Of a stretch of 64,000 nt of DNA, positions 34,351-44,833 are shown piece after piece (positions within the stretch are counted from its first letter, which is position 1; the number at the start of each line of letters is the position of its first letter). The position numbers and the translations under genes were made by a program. The notes below the pieces were generated by a model. The model was not told the DNA's origin. It was given only the letters and a program-made list of their open reading frames with translations, and made no database searches. The DNA comes from Tilletia caries (lineage: Eukaryota; Basidiomycota; Exobasidiomycetes; Tilletiales; Tilletiaceae): assembly GCA_032718865.1 (NCBI GenBank), contig JALUTQ010000040.1, positions 372,001 to 436,000 on the forward strand, in the 5' to 3' direction.

Positions 34351-37265
34351 ATGGCATCGACCGCAGACGAGACAGCGACAGCGACAGCGACAGCAGCAGC
34401 GACAGCGACAGCAGCAGCGACGCGGGACACGCTCGGCGCTCTCGCTCTGACGCTCGCATCCTCACCCCTGCCCTCGTTCGCAGCAGGCCCACATGCCAAC
34501 GCGCACACACACGCCGCCGCCGCCATCGCTCTCCAGCACATCTTCACCCACGCCGTACACTCAGAGACTCACGCAGCTCAACACATCATCCCCTTCCTAC
34601 ACACGATACATCCAGAGCGCGCGCAGGCAGCAACAAAGAAACGCAAGCGAGGCAGTAACGCACACCAACAGCAAGAGCAGCAGCCAGCACCCACAAAGCA
34701 CTCCCTCTTCAACCACACCCCGCTCCAGTCCCTCGTCATCGATGGCATGGACACTGACCAGCTCTGGGCACAGCTCGAGCTCCGCACTCAGCACGTACAC
34801 AACATGATCAACGCCCTCATCGTCACCGAACAACTGGGCGAGAACGAACAGGACCAGGAGAACGCCGATGACGACGACCTCTCCTCCCACTGGTCTACCG
34901 ACGATGACGACGACGACGACGACGACGACGGCGATCAAGACCCAGGCAGTGACTTCGATCAAGAGCCAGACGGAAACCTCGACCTCGCCGAACCTCATCT
35001 CGACTACGATGACCACAGCGATGATGACGACGACAACGACGACGGCAGCGAGCACGCAGAGAACAACGATCCAAACACCACCACCACCGCCAACGGCTCC
35101 TCCCCGGCACCCGAACGAACCACCCGCGTCCGCTTTCACGAGCAAGTCGCCTTCCGCCCCATCCCGCCCCGTCCCGTTCCTGACTCCGAGTCCGAGTCCG
35201 ACTTCGACTTCGACTCGGACGACGATCACGATGACGATAGCGATGATGAAGGCATGCACCGCACCCTCACCCTCACGCCTAAGCAGATCAAGGACCTCGC
35301 CAACGGGAACCTCACTGAAGCTGTTCTCGTCGCTCTCGGGTCCCAGAACAGGCCGGCGGCCAATGGGAAGGGGAAGGCGAAGGGAAAGGGTCGGGCCTTG
35401 GATGATGAGGATTCCGATGAGCAGGATGAAGATGATGACGACGACGATGACGACGATGAAGAGCCCTCCTCCTCCTCCTCTACACGCAACGGGGTCAGCA
35501 AGTACAACAAACACGGCTTTGCCGAGTTCGACGATGACGATGACGACGACGCTCCGGACGACGACGACGAAGGAGACGAAGAAGAAGACGGCGAGTTCGG
35601 AATCGACCTCTTCCAAGACATCGCTCCGGACCAGGCGGGCCACACCGACGCGGCCGATGCGCACTTCTCCGACTTCTTCGAGAAGTCCCGCCCCGCGTCT
35701 GGCAGTGACAAGAAGGGCACAGCACAGCCGGCCAAGAAGCGGGCTCGGATTGCGGAGGGGGATGTACAGGAGGCAGGGGTCGATGGGGAAGAGGATGGGG
35801 AAGAGGATGAGGAGATGGTCTTTGACGACGAGGATACAGCGAAGCGCGTCTCGAATGACCTCTTCGCCGAGGAAAACCAAGACGAAGGTAAGTTTTACAT
35901 TCCAGGCACAGCACCCTCTACTCTCCTTCTCCTCAACTCATCTAACCCTCCCCCTCCCCCCCCCGCGCACAGGACCCCAAGCGCGCAGCCGCTTCGAACA
36001 GCGCCAAGCCGCCCTCCGCACCGAGATCGCCGCCCTCGAGCGCGAAAACGTCTCCAAGAAGGACTGGACCCTCCGCGGCGAGATCTCCGCCCCCTCCCGC
36101 CCCTCGAACTCCCTGCTCGAAGAATCGCTCGAGTTCGAGCAGTCCCAGAAACGCGCGCCGATCATCACCGACGCGAGCACGGCTTCGCTGGAGGATCGGA
36201 TCAAGGCCCGGATTTTGGAGGGCCGGTTTGATGATGTGCAGAAGAGGTATGCTGCGGGGGGTGTGCAGAGGGACGCGTTTTTGCCCAGTCGGATGTTGGA
36301 GTTGAGTGATGGGAAGAGTGGCCGGAGTTTGGCGGAGCTTTATGAGGAGGATTATCAGGCGCAGAGCGGTGGGGGTGCGTTGACGAGTGCGGGGAGCGCG
36401 GCGGATACGAAGTTGGCGGCGGAGCATGAGGCCATCGCCGCTTTGTTCGAGGAGGTCTGTGGGAAGCTGGACGCGTTGAGTAATGCGCATTACACTCCCA
36501 AGGCGGTACGTATTCTCCTTCCCCCTTCTTGCTGATCGAGCTGGCCCTCATGACCGCTGAACCTTTTTGGAAATCGATTTTCCTCCCCTTTTCCCAATTC
36601 CCATTTTCCCCCAAATCCCAACAGCCCAAGGCAACGATCCAAACCCTAACAAACGCCCCGGCAATCACCCTCGAATCCGCCCTGCCCTCCACAGCACCGT
36701 CCGCAGCCCGGACGCTCCTGGCGCCCGAAGAAGTCTTCCAACCAGCCACAGGCGCGCTCTCCGTCGCCCTTGTCGGATCGCGCTCGGAGCTCAGCCCGGA
36801 AGCGAAGAAGGCGCTGCATGAGCGGTTGAGGCGGGAGAAGAAGGTCCGGAATGAACGGATCGAGCGGGGCAGGGTTGAGTTGGGCCGGGCTAGGGACGGT
36901 GTTGGGGCTGTGGGTGGGAAGGGGAAGAAGGGGGAGAAGGAGGCGAAGGAGGCTGCGCTTTCGAAGTTGATTGGGAACAAGGTACATGCTTCACCATCTC
37001 TTCACTCTTCACTCTTCTTTCTCTCTTGGCCGTGTTTACTGACTGGGAAATCACCCCCCTTTTCGTTCTCGCTCTGTGTCTGTAGGGCGTCTCCGTCATC
37101 GGCAAGGACGGCAAGAACCGCACGGGGAAGGATGCCCTGGCCAAGAACGGCGGCGGCGGCAAGAAGGGCAGCAGCAGCGGCAGCGGCAAGGGCAAGGGCT
37201 CGTCGTCTTCGCAGGGTGCAGAGGCGGAGGCGGCTGCGAGGTCGGGATCGAAGCTCAAGCTCTAG
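34351..37265 (+). CDS. MPP10: Mpp10, U3 snoRNP / SSU processome protein
   Basis: Nucleolar component of the small-subunit processome, needed for 18S rRNA processing. Exons 34351-35887, 35973-36505, 36625-36981, 37086-37265; 868 residues. Family landmarks: SLVIDGMDTDQLWAQLEL near residue 130, long Asp/Glu-rich blocks interrupted by RVRFHEQVAFRP, the segment DLFAEEN, RSRFEQRQAALRTEIAALERENVSKKDWTLRGEISAPSRPSNSLLEESLEFE (the highly conserved Mpp10 core), ILEGRFDDVQKR, and LAELYEEDYQAQ. The C-terminal basic part carries RLRREKKVRNERI. The N-terminal Ala/Thr-rich stretch comes from an ACAGCG-type repeat. It is convergent with the bleomycin hydrolase gene. Confidence 0.94.
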
Positions 37266-37800
37266 GTTCGGGGAGGGGGATCCCGTTCGCTTTTTTCGGT
37301 TCGGGCTCTTCGCGTACGCACTTGCACCGACTTTCACCTGCCAGATCTGTTCGCCCCGTCTTGGACCGTTCCACATTCTCTTCGCTTTCAAGAAATTCAA
37401 AGGGGTGTCCATAGAAGAAGGCGTGTGAACCAGATACTTTGAGGTTCACGTTGAGGTTGGGAGGTGTTGGATTGATTGCATCGGGAACAAAGTGTGATAC
37501 AGATGTTACAAGATTGGAGGGGTTGTTCAAAACGGGGTTACCTGTCGTTGTTGTGGGAATGGTGTTACACGGAGTGAAGCGACGGCGACGAAGTGGGGTC
37601 GAGGTGTCCTCGGGTAGGCGTAAAAAAGACTCTGGTCGTGAGATCGTGAGATCGTTCGATGAGGGCGTCCATGCTGGGCGCGACGAGCAGAAGAGAGAGA
37701 GAGAGGGACACGACCTCCCCCCTTCCTCTGCCGCCCGCGTCCCTCTTCCAAGAAAGAAAGGGGAGAGAGAGAGGTCCATCCGGAAATGATGGGGAACATT
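37266..37800. other. Spacer between convergent MPP10 and BLH1
   Basis: 535 bp with no supported coding feature; it probably holds both 3' untranslated regions. Confidence 0.5.
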
Positions 37801-39872
37801 TCAAGCAAGTGCTCCAAAGGGGTCATACGGCGGCAACGCCTCCGTCTCACCCTCGACGACGCCGCGCTCAAAGAGCGCCCAGTCGTGCGGTCGGACGTAC
37901 TCTTTGCGGATGACGACTCTGTTGGTTCGGTGGAGGGAAGGGGAATCATGTCAGTCTTGGAGGTTTGGGGGGGGGGGGGGGGAGTGTGTGTGTTTGTACG
38001 TACTGGAAGATCCACTCGTCGAACCAGTCATCTGATCAGGGTCGAAGGAGACGGGATGGGCAAAAGAGGATGGGATGAGCAAGGGTTGGATTCCACAGGG
38101 GGTCAATGCCAAAAGAAGAGCGGGGAGGACGCTTACCTGTCATGACCATGTAGCCGTGATCTCCCACGTCGGGACCCCAGGAGTTCTCGATGCGCCAGCG
38201 GACCGGCTTGCCCTTGTCGTCGAGCTGTTTTCAAACCAAGTCGCACAAGGAATCAGTGAAAAGAAAAAGACGTGTTTGAAATCTCACGCTTCTCAAGGGA
38301 AGGGTGAGTCAGCAACTCACATGGACCCCAGTGATAACCGTAGCATGCGTCATCTGCGACTCGCCCGTCTTGATCCTCTCCTCTTTACTCATCCCCATCT
38401 TGAGGCCGAAGGCGAGCTCGTAGCCGAACAACTTAGGATCCATGATACCCAGCCGTGAATCGACACCGTGTCCGAAATCGCTGCCGCAGAAGACGGGAAT
38501 ACCCGCTTTGAGCGTCCGGATCGCCGCTGCTTTCATAAGCGACGGGCTGGAGGTCAGGTACAGCACCGGTTGCATGCCGACGACGTTTCCCAATCGGGAC
38601 ACGGTGATCAGGTTTCCCGCCTCGCGACGCGGGTCATGAACGAGCGAGCACGATCCTTTCGCGGTGAACGATCCCGTATGCTCGATCTGGAACTGGACAG
38701 GCGTCGTCTTCAAACTGTGGAACTTCCCGCGCTTGTCGACGTACTCCCACGTAAACTCGGCATCCGGCGCCGGCGGCTCGCCGTACGCGATACACAACAT
38801 GCGGTAGATCTCTGCCATCTGCGCCTCCTTGCGCGTCCGGAGGGCGGAGACTACCACGGCGTCGCGCTCGGATGCGGACAGAGCGCCGGCGGCGGTCTGG
38901 CGGAGTCGGCGCAGGGTTTCGGCTCGGAGGTCGCGCAGCTCGAGGGCGTATTCGCGGAGCTTGTAGGTGAGGAGTTTCTTGAAGCGGCCTGTGTTGGAGG
39001 AGGTGAATGATTCGGGGAAGAGGGCTTTAGGGACGACGCCGTATCTGTTTGTGTAACGATGGAGGGCTCTTTGTTAGCATTTGCGCTCTCTCTTTCCAAT
39101 TTTCAAGGGGATGATACGCACTTGACGACCAAGTTTGTGGCCATGTCCCATTGTCCTGCAGAGGTAAAGGTGTGAGCAGGAAGGAAAGGAAGGAGAGAGA
39201 GAGAAGGAAGCGAGGGAACTGACCTCCATCGTTGACAGGAGCCTCCATGAGGTAGTTGACGATGCGCGACTCCAGCGGCTCCTCGACGAGATCAATCATA
39301 TTCTCCAAGAAGTAGTTGCTCTTCTCAGCCATATCGTAGAAGTGCAAATACGCCTGACTGAGCTCAAACCGATCCAACTCAAACTTCTTGATGACCTCGA
39401 GCCGGATACAGTTCGTCAGCGCGAAGAGCCAGCACCGACCGGAGGAGAACTGGTTCACGATCGGCCGACCTTCGTCCGGGATGCGGGTGTTGAAGATGTG
39501 CTGGTCGGCGACCTCGGCCTGGCGGGAGTGGAGAGAGGCAGCCAGGTCGGCGTTGTGGAGGACCATGCTGGCGAGACGGGAGGTGGGCAGCTCCCATGCT
39601 GACTTGGACCAGGACTTGACGGCGGAGAGGGTGACCTGTGCATGGGGCTCGGTGCGGGCGCGGGTGTGCTCCTGCTGGGCGGAGGGGGAGGCGTCAGAAG
39701 CGAGGGCGGCGTGTGCTTCTGCCTCGATGCGGTGGAGTCTGTCGGCGGAGTGGTGCAGGGAGGACGATTGTGTGGTCTTTGTGGGAGCGGGCACCTTCTC
39801 GTTCAGACGGTGGAGGGCGGAAGTGGCCGAGGTGGGAGCGGGCGAGGCTTCCTTGGACGCGTTGGCTCCCAT
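37801..39872 (-). CDS. BLH1: Bleomycin hydrolase / cysteine aminopeptidase (C1B)
   Basis: Cytosolic papain-fold aminopeptidase forming hexamers; it hydrolyses bleomycin and homocysteine thiolactone in yeast. Six exons: 39872-39224, 39155-39122, 39044-38321, 38224-38137, 38031-38004, 37918-37801; 546 residues. The catalytic Cys is in NQFSSGRCWLFA, His in MTHATVITGV and Asn in ENSWGPDVGDHGYM. Other family blocks are YGVVPKALFPESF, NVVGMQPVLYL and DDWFDEWIFQVVIRKEYV. The protein starts MGANASKEASP, an N-myristoylation-type sequence (Gly2, Ser6, Lys7), which would tether it to membranes; ordinary Blh1 starts differ. The C-terminus ends in GALA, as in the self-processing family members. Intron 5 contains a G run of about 15. 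Confidence 0.95.
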
Positions 39873-40605
39873 CGTGGGTTTCTGTTGGAGCGGGTGGGAC
39901 TGGAAAGGGGGAGGGAGGGAGAGGGAGTGAGTGGAGAGAGCGCGAAGGGGGGAGAGAGGGTCAGCACTCAGCACGGTCGTGTCTGTTCTTATGTAGTCGC
40001 GGACTCGCGTGATGGCCGATAGGGGTTACCAGTTACGAGTACCACCTGCAGAGTGCAGATCTTACACGCCGAGATGATGTGGCGCCTTGTCCGCCTTGGG
40101 CCGTGCCCACTCAGCTTATCAGTGACCGTCCAGCGAAGGTCTCGGCAATCTCTCCAGTCTCTCCTCCAGCAACCGCGGCATCAGCGCATCAGCAGCAGCA
40201 GAGTCTCCGCTCGCTCTTCTTACTCCTTACAGCACCCTCTCCTTTCCAGTTTCCAGTAGTTTGCTCCTTGTCCGTTGGTCCAATTGTTTATCGTCTGGCA
40301 CGGTCATTTGCCTGTCGTTGCCAGCGGGCAGCGAGAGGCGCGGGCGGTTGCGGGGGAGACTTCTGACTTGGAGAGTTGGAGGGCGCGGAGTTCCGACGAT
40401 CCGTCTCATCTAATCTAATCTAATCTAATCTAATCGGAATCTACCTGTGACCATTCACGCCAGTGTTGTTAGTTTCGGGTAACGGCCGGGTTCGGACCGG
40501 GTAGTGCCGGGTAACGTGGCGTTTTCACTGTTTTTGTACTGGCCAATCCGCGCCGCGTGGCAGGAGAACGGCTTTGCCGTGACGCGCAGGGATCGCCAGA
40601 CCCTT
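39873..40605. other. Intergenic, 5' side of BLH1 up to element X1
   Basis: No supported gene. It contains an ATCTA pentamer tandem at 40408-40435. A small perfect hairpin ACGGC-TTT-GCCGT (40568-40580) sits just outside X1. Confidence 0.5.
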
Positions 40606-42328
40606 TTCCCCAGACTTATAGTTTGGGGTTTTAGAAGCGGATATCGTCACGGCCGTAGGCTCAAACACAACAACTGCTTGCAAACATGCTTTTTTTTTTC
40701 AAGGAAGTATCTCCCGAAATTTGCACATTTTCTCCTTGGATTGGCAGCCATTCGCAGCTCCCAAAAGATGGGCTTCAACGGACGTGAATTGATCGCGCTG
40801 GAGCCTTTCCGTCGCAAACTCGCTGAAGTAATCATTTGGTAACTATCTCCGGCAAGCTCACGTGACGTTTTCCCGCCATCCTCACGCCCTCCCTCACTAT
40901 CTCCGTGGGCACCTGCCTTGTCGCTTCTCGAGTTCCAGCACACTGCACAGGCCACAGCGCACCAACTCCGCCCTCAATCCAAGGCCCAACTGTGTAAAGA
41001 TTAAGATGCGGTCACGGGTCACTAAATCACTTACTTCATAGAACGCTGACTTTGCCTTCCCTCGCCTGACAGCTTCCTGCTTCGAGACAGCTGGTCCCGC
41101 GCTATCCGCTCATCACTTTGACATCCATTGCAGCAACAGCATATCAACAGCCAACAGGCAACAGGCCCACCAATTTTTTTTTCCAACTCTTCTCTGAACG
41201 CTCCCGCTGATCATGTTGTTGACGTTCTCTGCTCTTCTCTTTCTCTTCGCCTGTGTCCTCTTCCCGTTCCCTCATCATGCCATGCTGACCTCTCATCGTA
41301 TCTGATTCCTGGTGGCTTCGTTCTCCTCGTGACTATTTCACTGCAGACCGCTCTTTGCTGATGAGCCTCCCGTCTTCCAGTCCTTTCTTTTGCAGTGCTC
41401 CCTCTAAGTCTTCTGCCTTTCCTTCTCCTTGTCTTCTCAGTTCTCACTATCTCTTCATTGCGTCTTCCCATCATGGTCTGCAGGCAGGCCCAATCTCTCT
41501 CTGCTTTTCTCGCTGCTCTGCATTCTTCCTCATTTCACTCTTCACCATCACCTTCTAGCCTTCTCCCGGTTTCCTCCCCGGTTCTTCTTTGCTCCTCACT
41601 GTGCGCTCGATCTTTGCCTGTTTATATGATCACTCGTGTATGACGTCTAAGCGCAATCGATCAAACTTATCTGCCTTCACACATTCTTGTCGTCTGTTCA
41701 TGGAGAGTGAATACAGGCAATGTTCTTCCAACTCCAGCTCATGACGGAGCGGACGAAGGGTAGTAAGCTAATAGCTATGATCAGCTTAGAATCATCTCAT
41801 GAACCTCTCTCTAATAGTAATCATGTCTTAGAAATGCAATCTTCCTTACTTAGTAGACTCGGACAGGTCCGATCACTTCCTCCGGACGACCACGACCATG
41901 ATGTCCGATTTTAGGGGGAGACTATGTCATTTTTTATTTACAATCAATGGAAATAATAGCTACAGTGTTCCTGGTCATGGATGTCAAGGTTTGGGAGAGA
42001 TTGAGCCAGAACTGAGCGAGTACTGTCAGTTTTCAGTCCACGATAACTTCAGTGCACTGTGCATCGTGAATCACATGTCCTCAAACACAGTGAGAGCATA
42101 GGAATCATGTGGTTCGCCAAATCACCTGTCCTGTGTCAATCAATATATCTCGGATTCTATTTTCTCACGACCTCAGAGGAGTATACATATGTAATGTATT
42201 ATGTAAGGACAAAAGGGGGGGGGGGGGGGACGCCCCCCTGTGAAGATGAGTAAAACGGGCTGAAAACGGCCAATATGGAGTGAAAATGAAAATTCTTCAC
42301 TTTCGAGGTCTCAAAAAAGTCTGGGGAA
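40606..42328 (+). mobile_element. Inverted-repeat element X1 (TTCCCCAGACTT family)
   Basis: It begins TTCCCCAGACTT (40606-40617) and ends with the exact reverse complement AAGTCTGGGGAA (42317-42328), 1723 bp. Its left end continues ATAGTTTGGGGTT with ACGGCCG 43 bp in; its right end is preceded by a CTCAAAA stretch. The same two end types recur, swapped, at element X2. There is no recognisable transposase, and internal sequence is AT-richer than the gene core. A G16 run (about 42217-42232) is followed by a C6 run. No clean target duplication was found outside the ends. Confidence 0.6.
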
Positions 42329-42624
42329 GGCCTAATGGCAAAAAAGCCATGGTCACTATTGTCGAGCCGACTCAAGAAGAGTAACACACAGACGTCGCGC
42401 ACTTGACTGACGCGACTTTCTTCCTGACCACGACAGCTCTTCTCCGTCGCACCAGGCTCGACATCGAATCGCTCTCACACAGTACCTCTTCTCTTCGCTT
42501 TTACCTCTCAACTTTTCTTTCCATCTGCTCTGCGCACGCACCAGACCCTCTCCTTTCCTCACCTTCCTCGCGTCACACGGCGTCGAGGTTCTCTTCACAC
42601 ACACGCACATCCCCCCACTCCGCA

Positions 42625-42792
42625 GCCGCACGGCTTTCCTCACCCCAGCCGCACGGCTTATCAAACTCGCCGCACGGCATCACACACACAGACACTCGCC
42701 GCACGGCCTGTTGTCGCGCGCACGCGCTTCTTCACAGACCTTCCGAGTACGTTTCTCCTCTCCACCAACACCAGACAGCTACGCCGCACGGC
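42625..42792. repeat. Five GCCGCACGGC boxes in the DIRS-like leader
   Basis: Perfect copies of GCCGCACGGC at 42625, 42648, 42669, 42698 and 42783. The box is close to a palindrome (GCCG...CGGC). It lies in the untranslated leader about 250 to 410 bp before the gag ATG. Confidence 0.85.
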
Positions 42793-43037
42793 TAGCTCGA
42801 TCATCCCAAGCGCACGCGTGCTGACCCCATAACAACCTTTACACCTCCTCACAGTTCACATCAACAAGTGGCTACAAGCGGAACAAGCCTCAACCCAGCT
42901 GCACAGCACATCTTTCACCTAGGTCCAAGAGGTAGCGCACGCTCCTCCTTCGACCAGGTTAGTACATCACACCCTCTCATACTCACTTCTCAACAGCATA
43001 CTGATCCCAGACATACACCTCTTTCGATCACAGTCAA

Positions 43038-44833
43038 ATGTCAGCAGCTGCAGGATCCACTCATCCCTCCCAGCCAGGACTCGCCGTCCTCACAGCCGAA
43101 CAACGAGAAAACTACGAAATCCTCACGGCTCGCCGTAAAGAATGGCTCACCGAGCTCGCCCCCGACTTCGACAAGAAGACCCGGGCCGACGCCACGGGCC
43201 TAGCTTTCAACATCCTGCTCTCCGGGGAAGACGACCCGAAGCAGGCCATGATGCTAGCGGTCGAGCAGATCAGCGCACGACAAGCTCTCCAAGACCAGCT
43301 CGGCAGGAACTTGTTCCTTTCCTCGGAGGCCGACCCCCTAGTGGACCCTCCCGTGGTTCAACAAGTCCAAGCCCAACAGCAGATACAGCCTCAACAGAAT
43401 GCTGCTCCACACCCACCTCAACTGCTCGCCCCTCTCCAAGAGGGCAACCCACAGCTCGCCCCCCTCCAGGAGGGCAATAACGACGCCCCTGCCCAAGTCC
43501 CAGAGAATCCCAAGGACAAAGGCAAGGCGAAGAGGGTCGACTCGGACTCGGACGATGCCAAGCGCAAGAAGAAGAAGGCGAAGCGCAGCAAGAAGCGCGC
43601 CTCCAAGAGGACGACTCACTCGTCCAGCACAGACTCCGTCTCGGATTCCGACTCCGACAGCAGTGGGTCATCATCGGACTCTTCTTCCTCCTCCTCTTCG
43701 GAGGACAGTTTGTCCTCAAACTCGGACAACGACAAGAAGAAGCGCCGATCGGACATCAAGTGGAAGAAGGGCAAGGTCAACTCCTCAGCCTTCGGAGCTC
43801 TCCATGTCCCGGACAATATCGCTGCCAAGGTTCAAAAGAACAAATTCATAGACCTATGGTACTTTACAGCTGCCGCCTGCGCCCCGAACATCACGGACCG
43901 CCCCATCACGAAGCAGTGGAAGGTCGAGGGCACGAGTCTGACCTCGACGGACAAGAAGCACCCGAAGGGCTTCGTCCCCGACCACGACCTGTCCCCAGTG
44001 GACTTCCTATACGCAATCGATCAATGGGTCGACACAATGCGACAAGAAGGGGTGGACGAGGACACCTGCCAGGCGTGGAAACGTTTCAACACCAAGATTC
44101 GGAAACACACCGACTGGCCGGACCCTTCGGGCCATGGCAAGAAGCAGCTGCAGCTGCTGCACAACCATCAACGCATTTGCTTCGCTTCCGAGACACGCCA
44201 GGAGAAGGCGAGGAAGCGCGCCATGAAGAAAAAGTACTCCTCCAAGGAGAAGAGGGCCAAAGCCCTCGACAAACTCGTCAAGTTCGACCCTGCCGAGTGG
44301 CCCGCCGACGGCCGAGGCATACAACGAGATCGAGAAGCGAACGACGATGTCACGTCTCGACTCCTGAGTCCTGGGAGAACCGTCCCTTTCGGGCCGACGA
44401 CGCCTCCTCCTCCTCTATACAGCAGCACAACAACAACAACGGCAACAAGCCCAAGGGGGCAAAGTCACAGCCCCCTCCTTCCCAACAACCCCAGTCACGT
44501 CCGGCCCAGCAGTCCTTTCGGACCGGCCCCGGTCTCAAAGCTTGCGCGCGCTGTGGGTCAAGAGCACCTCACGACCCGAGATACTGCACGGCGAACGTCC
44601 TCGCCAGCGACTCGACCGTCCCAACCTTCTGCGTCAACGACGCCAACGGCCGACTCGTCACGCGCATCGGCAACGAACGAGTCTGCCCAAACTACAACAC
44701 GAAGGAATGCCTCTTCCCAGCCCGCTTCGGGAAGCACGCCTGCTCCCTCTGCGGGAAGACCCAATGCAATGCTCAACGCTGCCCTCTCGCCACCAATTCC
44801 CCGGCTCCCGGCCAACCTTCAGCTCAACGCTGA
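43038..44833 (+). pseudogene. Gag of the DIRS-like element, with frame changes
   Basis: Starts with ATG at 43038 and encodes a Gln-rich segment, a Lys/Ser-rich acidic middle (SDSDDAKRKKKKAKRSKK), and a conserved C-terminal block (WKRFNTKIRKHTDWPDPSGHGKKQLQLLHNHQ). After about 44320 the family-like sequence moves to other frames: EAYNEIEKRTTMSRLDS in a second frame (with a stop), then HNNNNGNKPKGAKS and a Cys-rich domain in a third (CARCGSRAPHDPRYC...CPNYNTKECL...HACSLCGKTQCNAQRCPL). It ends at 44831-44833. The Cys-rich part is a nucleic-acid-binding Gag domain. The two frame changes indicate small indels, not introns. Confidence 0.7.

Noticed and set aside
34597..35880. Minus-strand Val/Ile-rich 427-codon frame resembling a membrane protein
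   Set aside because: It is the complement of the Asp/Glu repeats of MPP10 (GAY codons read as Val/Ile); no independent evidence.
41213..41305. Short frame starting MLLTFSALLFLFAC, like a signal peptide
   Set aside because: Stops after 30 codons in a pyrimidine-rich tract inside X1; no following exon could be found.
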